A stretch of 64,000 nucleotides of DNA from positions 1 to 64,000 of the forward strand of contig NZ_KB849237.1 of NCBI RefSeq assembly GCF_000368045.1. Reading direction: 5' to 3'. Source of the DNA: Acinetobacter johnsonii CIP 64.6 (GTDB lineage Bacteria > Pseudomonadota > Gammaproteobacteria > Pseudomonadales > Moraxellaceae). Shown one piece after another: positions 46,043 to 54,021 of the stretch (its first letter is position 1; the number at the start of each line of letters is the position of its first letter). The notes under the pieces were generated by a model. It was given only the letters and a program-made list of their open reading frames with translations, had not been told where the DNA came from and searched no databases. The translations under genes and the position numbers were made by a program.

Positions 46043-46068
46043 TTAAACCGCCAAAAATGGCGGTTTAA
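46043..46068. terminator. Terminator, both directions
   Basis: TTAAACCGCC and GGCGGTTTAA pair perfectly around AAAAAT. It lies between the small plus-strand frames and the minus-strand gene ending at 46086. Confidence 0.7.
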
Positions 46069-46085
46069 TCTACCCTCTCGTGAGG

Positions 46086-46445
46086 TTAGGATACGCTATA
46101 ACTGCAAACACTGTCTTTGTCTGCCCCACCTTCTGCCATTCGAGCATTTTCTTCGCGTAGGCGCTCATCCGCCAATAACTTTAAATCATATGCCTTATTC
46201 AAGCCCTTATTTTCTTTTGAAATATCTTGCATATCCTCAAGTATGTTTAAAAGGCGACACTGGTGCTTAGTAAACTCTTTAAGATTATTTTTTTCTAGTG
46301 CTTGATCAGCTCGTTTACTTGAATCAAGCATGTTAAACATCATATCACCCGCTACTTTTTCAAATTGAGCTTGTGTTAGATTTCCGCCAAAAGAGTACAT
46401 ACTCATAGCGCCCCCAACAACCAAACAAATGATAGATTTTTTCAT
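46086..46445 (-). CDS. Secreted hypothetical protein
   Basis: A 119-aa protein with a signal peptide (MKKSIICLVVGGAMSMYSFG), followed by a helical mature part rich in Lys/Glu/Leu with two cysteines (QCRLLNIL and DSVCSYSVS) that could form a disulfide in the periplasm. The start at 46445 is chosen because it opens into the signal; an upstream frame to 46475 is not needed. No family recognised. It sits between the two copies of the duplicated segment. Confidence 0.6.
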   Translation of the reverse strand: MKKSIICLVVGGAMSMYSFGGNLTQAQFEKVAGDMMFNMLDSSKRADQALEKNNLKEFTKHQCRLLNILEDMQDISKENKGLNKAYDLKLLADERLREENARMAEGGADKDSVCSYSVS

Positions 46446-46547
46446 AGTATAAGTTCTTATAAAGATTAAGAGCACTCAGTATACCCACTTCCTAAAAAAT
46501 CCGATTGCCCTCTCCCAAAAGCAATCGGATACCCAAATCGGGTAAAG

Positions 46548-47120
46548 TTACTCCATCTCTATAACCTCAGCGTTTTCTATATCAGCCTCAGCCATGCGTT
46601 TTTTCACCTCTTCATCAACATCTGACTGAAGCCCACCAGATTCAATGTAACGCTTACGCTCAGCAATACGCTCTTTCTCTTGTCGCAATTTCTCTCTCTG
46701 CGCTTCAAACGCCGTGTTATCGTCCATTGGTATCGCTTTACTGGTTTCACCCGCTTTTTGAAGGTCTTCAATGGTTACGCCGTATAGAGACAATTCAAAC
46801 TTCAAGGCCTCACGGCGGTTAAAAGAAAGTTCATTAAATACCGATGCAACTTGGCCCAGCCTTTTCATTTTATTGTTAAGGAACTCAGCCCCGTTCTCAC
46901 CTAACACCTGTCTAAATTGTGTTGAGTTTAATAACTGGAAATTTAACGCCAGTTCATCGGATAGGATGTCCGAAAAATCATTCATGATGGACATGCGCTT
47001 ACGGGCTTTAAGAATCACCTCAGCCATGTTTCTGCGCTTGATTTGGGATGTCATAAGTAGATTTTTGATGGCGCGTTTTTCACTATCAATAATCTCCATC
47101 ATTACGTCAAAATCTAGCAA
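46548..47120 (-). CDS. Phage-island protein of unknown function (duplicated gene, long copy)
   Basis: A 190-aa helical, charged protein. Its start is unusual: the upstream codons that match the other copy (KIKQ.KNE, acidic run) are cut off by a one-base deletion near 47183 that brings a TAA in frame, leaving a TTG (47120) or the ATG in VMMEIID as possible starts. The C-terminal half (REKLRQEKERIAERKRYIES) looks like a coiled coil, and the end is acidic. It may be translated in shortened form or be a pseudogene. Confidence 0.5.
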   Translation of the reverse strand: MLDFDVMMEIIDSEKRAIKNLLMTSQIKRRNMAEVILKARKRMSIMNDFSDILSDELALNFQLLNSTQFRQVLGENGAEFLNNKMKRLGQVASVFNELSFNRREALKFELSLYGVTIEDLQKAGETSKAIPMDDNTAFEAQREKLRQEKERIAERKRYIESGGLQSDVDEEVKKRMAEADIENAEVIEME

Positions 47121-47355
47121 TTCACCTTCATCTTCTTTCGATTCTTCGCCTTCATCCCTTTCATTTTTATACTGTTTTATTTTTTATCTTTATGGTCGTA
47201 GATGACTATATGTGGGTCACTCACACGCCGATTGACCTGTTGTTTCATTTTTTGCAACTTAGGGTCATTTTTTAAAACTAAAGAGTCTGCGCATGTCCTG
47301 TCTCCCACTATTTACTTTATTTCGCTTAGAATTGACTAATTTTTGGTTATTTTAT
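46963..47355 (-). repeat. Duplicated segment, copy 2
   Basis: Direct copy of 45212-45610 with scattered substitutions and a one-base deletion. Together the two copies look like the ends of a tandem duplication of about 1.75 kb that has since decayed. Confidence 0.8.
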
Positions 47356-47853
47356 ATACATTGACTATGTTACTACATCAAAATATTGTTGTTACTACCT
47401 CATTTATTCATTTGTAACGTTTCCTGTTACCACATCAAAATGACATGTTTAGTTATAAGTTTTATGTATGGCTATGAGCACCGGCAAATAGGTCAATAGT
47501 ATGTCAGTTTTATCCTGGAATATCTTCCAGACTTTAAGTAAGCAAATACATGTCAAAACATGGCATAAGCCAATCAATCTACTATTTTTTTGTTTTGCGA
47601 CCTGCGTTGTGGAAATCGCAACGCAGATAATGGGTGATAATCAAATACGTTCTCACACTTGTTTATTACTAACTCCAGATCATAACAATTGATAACAGGC
47701 ACGGCATTTTAAATAACAGGTTTTGACAGGTTCAAAGCGTTTGAGCATTCATACCTGGGTATCTTTGTACATTAGGTTCTATAAGGTTTTGAGCACCAAT
47801 GACAGCGCAAAATTGCACTATCATTCCCTAGATTATGGATAGCCTATTGATCT
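47356..47853. other. Non-coding gap
   Basis: About 500 bp of A+T-rich sequence. A 63-codon plus-strand frame at 47501-47692 has no ribosome site or recognisable content. I see no RNA gene or repeat here. Confidence 0.5.
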
Positions 47854-48216
47854 TTAGTGCCCAATTCGTCTATTAAAAATAGTCCGTGTTCTAGGCTCAA
47901 ACCGATCTTGATGATATTTAGCTTTTAATCTTCGTTTTATAATGTCTCTTGTTAGTTCATAGAACATCCCATCACGATTGGAATATTCGAGCTGATATTC
48001 CATAGCTAGATTATAAATTTCATCAACTGGCACCTTTAAGTGCTGCGAATAAAACTCAACCATATCTCGGCTAATGTCCCCATTATTGCCATGCTCTAGA
48101 TTTGAAATAAAACTACCTCTACACCCAAGACTTTCCCCGAGTTGAGCTTGTGTTATTTGTCTACCTTCTCGAATACCACCTAAAACGGCACCCAAGTAAT
48201 GATTTAAGATGATCAT
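47854..48216 (-). CDS. Cro/CI-type helix-turn-helix regulator
   Basis: A 120-aa regulator with an XRE helix-turn-helix in residues 5-60 (GGIREGRQITQAQLGESLG, SFISNLEHGNNGDIS) followed by a short helical tail ending in a basic segment (RTIFNRRIGH). Small single-domain regulators like this commonly control phage or island genes. Transcribed alone. Confidence 0.75.
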   Translation of the reverse strand: MIILNHYLGAVLGGIREGRQITQAQLGESLGCRGSFISNLEHGNNGDISRDMVEFYSQHLKVPVDEIYNLAMEYQLEYSNRDGMFYELTRDIIKRRLKAKYHQDRFEPRTRTIFNRRIGH

Positions 48217-48379
48217 AGTTACTTCCTGTTGAATGTATTCAAAATAGCCTACTAAATTTTTAGGGCTAATTGGATGTAAAAAAATACATACTCATAATCA
48301 ACTGAAAATTAATGAATTATTTTTTAAAAAAATTTAGAGGATTGCATATTCCCTGCATGGTTATTTTCCTAATATGCCT

Positions 48380-48586
48380 TCATACCGCCGTCCACTTGGC
48401 AAAGAACTTGTCTACCAGTGCCGATATTTTAGCTTCATAGTCCTTTCGTCTTTGATCCACAAGTATTGTTATATCCTAGCTTGCTTCTGGGCTACGGCGC
48501 TCATATTGTTTGATTAGAAGCCGTGTCATTTCCCAATCAAGTAACAAACTACGAAAGTTTCGTAGCACGTCAGCGCTAAATTGCAT
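48380..48586 (-). pseudogene. Small phage-type gene with an internal stop
   Basis: From an ATG at 48586 a 69-codon frame runs to a TGA at 48380 with one TAG at 48478-48476. Both halves look protein-like (DVLRNFRSLLLDWEMTRLL; RRKDYEAKISALVDKFF). Function unknown; it may be random, but a single stop in an otherwise biased frame suggests decay. Confidence 0.35.
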
Positions 48587-48987
48587 TTACCTTTAAAAAC
48601 AATTAGGTATGGTGAAGGTGGCCACTCCCAGCTCAAAAGTAAGCAATGGAATGTAATAAGCTAAGAAATTCGTTGAATGAATGAATATCTTAGGCACATC
48701 CAAAATTGGATATATCTTTTTTTGCTAGCCAAATCCCATCCTCAGTTTGAGGGTGGGCAAGTTAATCCTATATTTGAATGCAGATTTAAAATCCAAAATC
48801 ACACTGGTGAACCTGGCCGTCAAAAATGACGAGTAGCATAAGAGCCTTAAAAAAGAGGAGCTTCACCATAAAGGACCAGAGTCTGAATCCCTCATCAAGT
48901 GGTGGAGCAGGTATCACCAGGTGAATAAAATGCTTAAGCCTTTACAAAATTGGATAGTTATGGGAATTTCCCCTTTATCCATCCCTT
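48587..48987. other. Non-coding gap
   Basis: 400 bp with no supported gene. Short strings such as AAAATTGGATA occur twice, but no structured repeat or terminator is convincing. Confidence 0.45.
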
Positions 48988-49806
48988 CTATCTATTTGTC
49001 CTGATACTTTTTCGTTGTTCTCGACTCATAGGCGCTTTGCTACTAGTAATAACCCTAACCATTTCATTGATCATACTTTTTTCTTGATAAATTCTTTTTA
49101 GTAGGTCCTCTATAATTTGGAATGAATCAAATAACTCATCAAAGCTAACATTATCTTCTTCATGGCTACCAGCATTACCAATATATTTAATGGCCAGCAT
49201 TAGATCCTTGTGCTCGTAAAGTTCATTCTCTTGATCTTTTATACTTCTTATCCTTTGATCCAGGGTAATAAAACCACCATCAGCTTTTTTTGAAGGAATT
49301 CCAAACTCCGTAGCTAATATTTCAACAGCCACCCTAATTTTATTTGCTGCTGCACTTGGTGAGTTAGGGGTTAGGCTAAAAGCATCAGTAATGGCAATCC
49401 TAATATCTTTTGGGGTTTTTTCTGGAATATTAAAGAAATTTAAAGTTGGATAAAAATATTTAGGAAAAAATATATCCCTATATTCACTTTCACACGGCGC
49501 TGGATAACCATCTTTATCTAAACAATAATCAGTATATTCCTCTATTACTGATCCCGATCCAGATGTTATAACAATTTCTCCACACTTTGGATTTAGACAT
49601 TTAAAGGTCCCTGTGTAGGAGTATTTCACCCATTCAGCCTCAAAAACATCAATATGCTCCCTCTCCAAAATACTAGAAACCCTTTCTTTCTGGAACCAAG
49701 AGTCTTGATCTAGGCATAAGGTATTTTTCTCGCATTCTGGGCAGTTAAACGGAATGCCATCATCCTTATGAAAACCTTTTAAAAATTTCTTATAACTTTC
49801 TATCAT
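48988..49806 (-). CDS. DUF4145 domain protein with zinc ribbon
   Basis: A 272-aa protein. The N-terminal part holds paired cysteines, CPECEKNTLC and CLNPKCG, likely a zinc ribbon. The C-terminal part (about 140-240) is DUF4145-like: AANKIRVAVEILATEFGIP, LDQRIRSIKD, then IKYIGNAGSHEE. DUF4145 is a HEPN-related helical domain often seen beside restriction-modification and other defence genes. It lies 180 bp downstream of the Schlafen-type gene on the same strand, at the right end of the island. Its own activity is not predictable. Confidence 0.7.
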   Translation of the reverse strand: MIESYKKFLKGFHKDDGIPFNCPECEKNTLCLDQDSWFQKERVSSILEREHIDVFEAEWVKYSYTGTFKCLNPKCGEIVITSGSGSVIEEYTDYCLDKDGYPAPCESEYRDIFFPKYFYPTLNFFNIPEKTPKDIRIAITDAFSLTPNSPSAAANKIRVAVEILATEFGIPSKKADGGFITLDQRIRSIKDQENELYEHKDLMLAIKYIGNAGSHEEDNVSFDELFDSFQIIEDLLKRIYQEKSMINEMVRVITSSKAPMSREQRKSIRTNR

Positions 49807-49986
49807 TATTAAATACTTCGTTGAAATAAAGAAACTTATCAGTGATTATTGTAATTTCACCGTATGGCCGATAAGGGGTTAGCGCTCCAAACAACTTTTG
49901 GTAAAGTCTAAAGATGAAATAAAAAATATATTACCATCCGCAAAAAGCATCAGATTAGATGCTTTTTTATTGGTTTAAATTTTTTT

Positions 49987-52071
49987 TTATTGATCTTTAC
50001 TACATGCCATATATCCTTGACGTGGGTCATTTTTATATTGAGGAACTGCTAATTTTAATTTCCCCTGGTCAACTAATTGTGTCAAGTATTGTTGTCTAAT
50101 TGAGTTAGCATTTCTATCTAAGATAGTGGCCAGTGCTGAAGCTGAAATATAGTGCTCTTGACTTATTCTTAGAATAATTTCAGTCATGCTTTCAGGGGAT
50201 AATCTACGCTTAGTTCTTGATTCATTTGCTTTTTCAAAAAGAAACTCTCTAAACTCAGGATCTAATGCTGTTAAGGAGTCGATGTAGGGTGCATCAAAAT
50301 GTTCACTGATTAAACGCCCTTTTTGATCTCTTTCATGCGTTGAGGTGGCTGTATTATAAGCTTCATCTTTATCTGTGGAGCTATCAGCGTTATATGTGGA
50401 GCTATCAGCGTTATATGTGGAGCTACTACCGTTATCTGTGGAGCTACTACTGTTATCTGTGGAGCTATCTGAATGTGAATTTCCGAGATAGTTAGATTTA
50501 TTAAGTAAATTTAAATTATGAGTCAGTTCAACACCTGCAAAGATTTGGTCTGCAGATGGTACCTCGGTACCAGGTAAAGTATAGATTTTTTGCTTATATT
50601 CACCGGATGATACCAAAAAATCGCGAGATGTTAATTTAGCTAATGATGCACTTACATCACGAGAAGATAAGCTTGTAAGTTGACATGCTCTCTCGTGATT
50701 TACCCATCCTTCTATTAACGCAGTAGTTAGAATAAGTATTTCAAGTTGCGTAAGGTATGTTAGTTGGTCACCAAAGAGTATATCCAATAATGTCAGTGCA
50801 TCTTCAGGAATCAGGCTAGCAGTAGAAAGTTCCAGAATAGTTTGGGCCGGTGTTTGTTTTTCCCAAATTTTAGGTGTTCGCCAATTAACGGATTTCCAAC
50901 CACTGAAAATTTTAGGCATTCCTGAACCAGCACGTTCACCTAAACCAACTAAAAGAAACATTTGATGTAATAGACGATTCCTGCAGTCACTTACGCCTCC
51001 CTCAATAATATCTTCTAGAGGAATCCTCGGTATTCCAGGGTTTCTGAAGCCAAAAAGGTCAGGACGTTTAACGATTAAGAGAGGGACTGGTTCCGAGTAA
51101 TCAGAGTGTACAATTGTATTAACTAATGCTTCACGTAGAGCTGTGTGTACAGGGGTATCACCTTTTCTCTGTCCGTCTTGAAGTACAAAAGGAATTTTTA
51201 GATCGGAGGTTATTTTTGAAAATACTTTACGATAGAAGTCAAATAGATTTCCAGACCATGTACCGTCAGGAACAACTCTATCAATCCAACGATTTTCAGT
51301 TTTTGCTTCAGGCCGCTCTTGATAATCAATGAAGTAATTCGGGGCTGCAGAAGTTATAGCCTCCCATTCTCCAAACATTAACATTCCAGCTAAAGTAATA
51401 CCTTCTACTCCTGTTTCTCTGTCTTTTCTCCATCCTCCAATTTTCTTAAAGAAATCTTTTAAATCTAGTTCAAGAAATGGATGTTGAGGATTATGTGACG
51501 ATAATAAATTTCTGTAACTTTTTAAGCTATCTTGATTAATGTCTTCTTCAAATGAATAATGCTCTGAAAGGATCAAATTATCGCGACTTTCATATAGTTG
51601 TTCAGCTAACATTCGTTTAACAGTGATTTCATCGCATTGTCTATCACCATCATCTTGACGGATATATGTGTTACCTAAAGGAGACTTGTTCAGGTATACG
51701 GGTTTTTGTGTCCTTGAAGCAGCTCTGATTCTAATAGCAATAATGGTTTTGCCATTAAAATTAATGAATTCGGCATCTGATGTACCTTGTAATAAATTTA
51801 CACTTACTTTGCCTTTGTCATTTAATTGGTTGAATAGGTCTGTACGTACTTTTTCATAATTCTTAACCCCTTCAATTGTAAAACATCCCTTTTTTTCTCT
51901 AACTCCTAAAATAATCCAACCTCCACGACTGTTGGCTAAAGCAGAATATGAGCTCCAAAAGTCTTTGGGTAAAGCTCCATTACCGTCCTGACCAGCTGCA
52001 AGTTTAAATTCTACCTCTTCGGATTCAGCCAAAGTTTGTAAGTCAAAGAGATCCTTTATTTCTAAAGTCAT
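49987..52071 (-). CDS. Schlafen/AlbA_2-type ATP-binding protein
   Basis: A 694-aa protein. Residues about 14-140 are an AlbA_2 (Schlafen) domain: ESEEVEFKLA, then YSALANSRGGWIILGV. About 300-400 resemble the RecG-like C-terminal ATPase (HTALREALVNTIVHSDYSE, FRNPGIPR, GLGERAGSGMPKI). Winged-helix segments follow. A linker of five seven-residue Ser/Thr/Asn/Asp repeats separates them from a last winged helix (ISASALATILDRNANSIRQQYLTQL, shown in part). Such proteins occur in islands and may sense or cleave nucleic acids or regulate genes. It is adjacent to attR, in cargo position. Confidence 0.7.
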   Translation of the reverse strand: MTLEIKDLFDLQTLAESEEVEFKLAAGQDGNGALPKDFWSSYSALANSRGGWIILGVREKKGCFTIEGVKNYEKVRTDLFNQLNDKGKVSVNLLQGTSDAEFINFNGKTIIAIRIRAASRTQKPVYLNKSPLGNTYIRQDDGDRQCDEITVKRMLAEQLYESRDNLILSEHYSFEEDINQDSLKSYRNLLSSHNPQHPFLELDLKDFFKKIGGWRKDRETGVEGITLAGMLMFGEWEAITSAAPNYFIDYQERPEAKTENRWIDRVVPDGTWSGNLFDFYRKVFSKITSDLKIPFVLQDGQRKGDTPVHTALREALVNTIVHSDYSEPVPLLIVKRPDLFGFRNPGIPRIPLEDIIEGGVSDCRNRLLHQMFLLVGLGERAGSGMPKIFSGWKSVNWRTPKIWEKQTPAQTILELSTASLIPEDALTLLDILFGDQLTYLTQLEILILTTALIEGWVNHERACQLTSLSSRDVSASLAKLTSRDFLVSSGEYKQKIYTLPGTEVPSADQIFAGVELTHNLNLLNKSNYLGNSHSDSSTDNSSSSTDNGSSSTYNADSSTYNADSSTDKDEAYNTATSTHERDQKGRLISEHFDAPYIDSLTALDPEFREFLFEKANESRTKRRLSPESMTEIILRISQEHYISASALATILDRNANSIRQQYLTQLVDQGKLKLAVPQYKNDPRQGYMACSKDQ
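50369..50473 (-). repeat. Five 21-bp tandem repeats in the Schlafen-type gene
   Basis: The unit TTATMTGTGGAGCTAYYNNCG occurs five times in a row with few changes and encodes SST(D/Y)N(A/G/S)(D/S) heptads. The length keeps the frame, so copy number can vary without breaking the gene. Confidence 0.9.
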
Positions 52072-52324
52072 TTATTCTATAACCAAAATTTTTGTATAAA
52101 TTGACTACATTATAACTTATTGAAGATATAAGTAATCATCATGTACATAAGGTGAAAGTTCTAGATTTGACCTCACTAATTTGATTGATAAGATTGTAAA
52201 AAGGTTAATAAGAATAAATAAAAACAGTTATATATGTTTGATATAGAAAGTCACTAAGTAGTCACTAATTTTATTTTTAAATTATAATTGTTTGATTTTT
52301 ATTAATTTTATTTTTTAAATAACC

Positions 52325-52342
52325 TTCTGTATTGGAAAATAA
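52325..52342 (+). repeat. attR, right attachment repeat
   Basis: TTCTGTATTGGAAAATAA differs from attL by one base (AAA for AAG), a synonymous Lys codon before the same stop. It is followed by the terminator that should have served mnmE. Confidence 0.85.
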
Positions 52343-52356
52343 CACTGCTATTGATG

Positions 52357-52381
52357 AAAAAGCCCTCTGATCAGGGCTTTT
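52357..52381. terminator. Displaced mnmE terminator, also serves the MFS gene
   Basis: AAAAAGCCCT pairs with AGGGCTTTT around CTGATC. It stands 15 bp right of attR and just past the stop of the convergent MFS gene, so it works for that gene now and for mnmE before the insertion. Confidence 0.85.
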
Positions 52382-52386
52382 GATCT

Positions 52387-53565
52387 TTAAGCCAGACGTA
52401 TACTGCCCTTATGCGCAAACCACAGATAAAAACACAATAAAGCGATGACAATGCAAAAGCTAATGACCCCGAAGCTTAATCCAAAGTGATCTGCCAAATA
52501 ACCCACAGCTACAATGGGTACAATCGTACCCAAATAACCAATAAAAAGATAAGTCGACATCACTGCAGCACGATTCTCTAAGGTGGTCATGGCATGAATG
52601 AGACCAAAGGAACCAATCAAGGTCAGGCCATGTCCGACACCAACGAGAAAATCACTGATAAAGAAAAATGCACTCAGTTGAAATAGTATACACAGCGCCA
52701 AAATGCCTAAGCTTGCAATCAAGGTGATTAAGCCATAGTTAAGGCACTTATAAGCAGGAATACTTCTGGCAAAATACTGCACCACGGCAGAGACAATGAG
52801 AATACTGGTAATGGCAGAACCGCTAATGAGGGGGCCGTGCCACGGCAAAATATCCCGCACAAATGAAGGAGATAAGGATGCAAACAAGCTAAACGCGGCA
52901 AAGGCACTAAATGCGGTAAATCCAACAATCAAAAACAACTGATGATATTGCACTTCTGGTCGGAGTAGCTTTGGGGCGATACTAAAGGGCTGTGCGGTAA
53001 ACGTGGGAGATTGAACCCAAAATAAACCAAAGAAACACAGTACAGCGCCAAGAATAACGGGTAGATAAGGACTGACCAAAGGGTATTCTGAAAATTGAGC
53101 AATCAGGCCGCCAATCAGCGGGCCTAAGCCAAAGCCTACTGCGGTAATAATCGAACTGAGCTGCGGCGCAATCTGTTGATGGCTTTTGGGCACGGTATAC
53201 ATCAGTCCCAGTAAGGCTGAAGTGGTCATCAAACCAGATGCAATACCAATAATAAAGCGCCCCAAAGATAAGATGAGAGCATCAGAAGCATAGGCGGAAA
53301 TCACCAACCCTATACTGATAAACACCAACCCTACTTGTAAGGTGCGTAAATAGCCAATGCTATTACTGGTCCGACCAAGAAACAGTAAAGTAGCGAGACA
53401 ACCAAACATATAAGCCACAAAAATATAGGTGATCTGACTCGGCACCAGATGCCATAAGGCTTGATACAGCGGGTAAAGTGGACTGGCTAAGGCAGTCCCC
53501 ATCGTTCCCATCATTAAGGCGAGGCTGACCATACAAAATGGACGCCAAGAAGTGGTTGTTGTCAT
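52387..53565 (-). CDS. MFS transporter
   Basis: A 392-aa multi-pass protein of the major facilitator superfamily, with hydrophobic segments throughout, an early FVAYMFGCLATLLFLGRTSN loop (the MFS motif A region is degenerate: LGRTSNSIG) and a Gly-rich GLGPLIGGLIAQF in the fifth helix that is typical of drug/H+ antiporters. It probably exports small molecules; the substrate is unknown. No regulator is adjacent on its side. It is the first gene of core chromosome after the island. Confidence 0.82.
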   Translation of the reverse strand: MTTTTSWRPFCMVSLALMMGTMGTALASPLYPLYQALWHLVPSQITYIFVAYMFGCLATLLFLGRTSNSIGYLRTLQVGLVFISIGLVISAYASDALILSLGRFIIGIASGLMTTSALLGLMYTVPKSHQQIAPQLSSIITAVGFGLGPLIGGLIAQFSEYPLVSPYLPVILGAVLCFFGLFWVQSPTFTAQPFSIAPKLLRPEVQYHQLFLIVGFTAFSAFAAFSLFASLSPSFVRDILPWHGPLISGSAITSILIVSAVVQYFARSIPAYKCLNYGLITLIASLGILALCILFQLSAFFFISDFLVGVGHGLTLIGSFGLIHAMTTLENRAAVMSTYLFIGYLGTIVPIVAVGYLADHFGLSFGVISFCIVIALLCFYLWFAHKGSIRLA

Positions 53566-53698
53566 GCAAATGCCATGCGGCTCTCTCGGTCAAAACAAGA
53601 ATATTTTGATGCCCAAGAGAAAAAGGATAGAGTGCAACAGTGTATCGGTTTGTGGAAAAAATGGTCAACTAAAAACTTGAAAAAGAACACAATAAAAC

Positions 53699-53965
53699 TT
53701 AGCCATAGCGTTTCAGCAGTTTTAAGAACTCAGCCAACTCCTCTTCATTGACCTGTTCAGCTTGTGCTAATACATGATGGCGTAAGTGTGCTTCAACCAG
53801 TTCATTCATCAGCCCATTGACCGCGCCTTTAATAGCAGCGACTTGTTGTAAAACATCGATACAACTGGCATCGGGATGTGTGATCGAGAGTTCAACGGCG
53901 TTGACCTGCCCTTGTAAGCGTTTCACACGGTTTAAAATTTTTTTATCTTCATGCAAATGACTCAA
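53699..53965 (-). CDS. dmeR: DmeR/RcnR-type nickel-cobalt repressor
   Basis: An 88-aa member of the CsoR/RcnR family of all-helical metal-sensing repressors. With the start at the TTG 53965 the numbering places H3, C35, H60 and H64 exactly where RcnR binds Ni(II)/Co(II); the GTG one codon earlier (53968) would shift this by one. The sequence VLQQVAAIKGAVNGLMNELV is the family core. It is divergent from the CDF efflux gene, and a matching operator lies between them, so metal binding should release repression of both. Confidence 0.88.
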   Translation of the reverse strand: MSHLHEDKKILNRVKRLQGQVNAVELSITHPDASCIDVLQQVAAIKGAVNGLMNELVEAHLRHHVLAQAEQVNEEELAEFLKLLKRYG

Positions 53966-53987
53966 CACATTGCTCCAAAAATAAATA

Positions 53988-54002
53988 TACTAAGGGGGAG
54001 TA
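53988..54002. promoter_or_regulatory. RcnR/DmeR operator
   Basis: TACTAAGGGGGAGTA has the TACT-N7-AGTA halves around a G-tract that RcnR recognises (TACT-G6-N-AGTA in E. coli). It lies in the 56-bp gap between the dmeR and dmeF starts and probably overlaps both promoters. Confidence 0.75.
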
Positions 54003-54021
54003 TATTGGTGAATGATTTTAA

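Larger units (their letters stand above)
31152..52342. mobile_element. Integrated genomic island in the 3' end of mnmE
   Basis: The interval from attL (31152) to attR (52342) has a tyrosine integrase next to the left end, phage-type regulators, a helicase/primase-like gene with iterons, IS66 and IS3 copies, phage remnants and probable defence genes. Base composition is lower in G+C than the flanks in many genes. The chromosomal mnmE terminator now lies just right of attR, as expected if about 21 kb was inserted between mnmE and its terminator. The left third resembles a P4-like satellite; whether it can still excise is unknown. Confidence 0.88.

Noticed and set aside
47501..47692. 63-codon plus-strand frame
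   Set aside because: No ribosome site, no recognisable content, and it lies in a decayed region.
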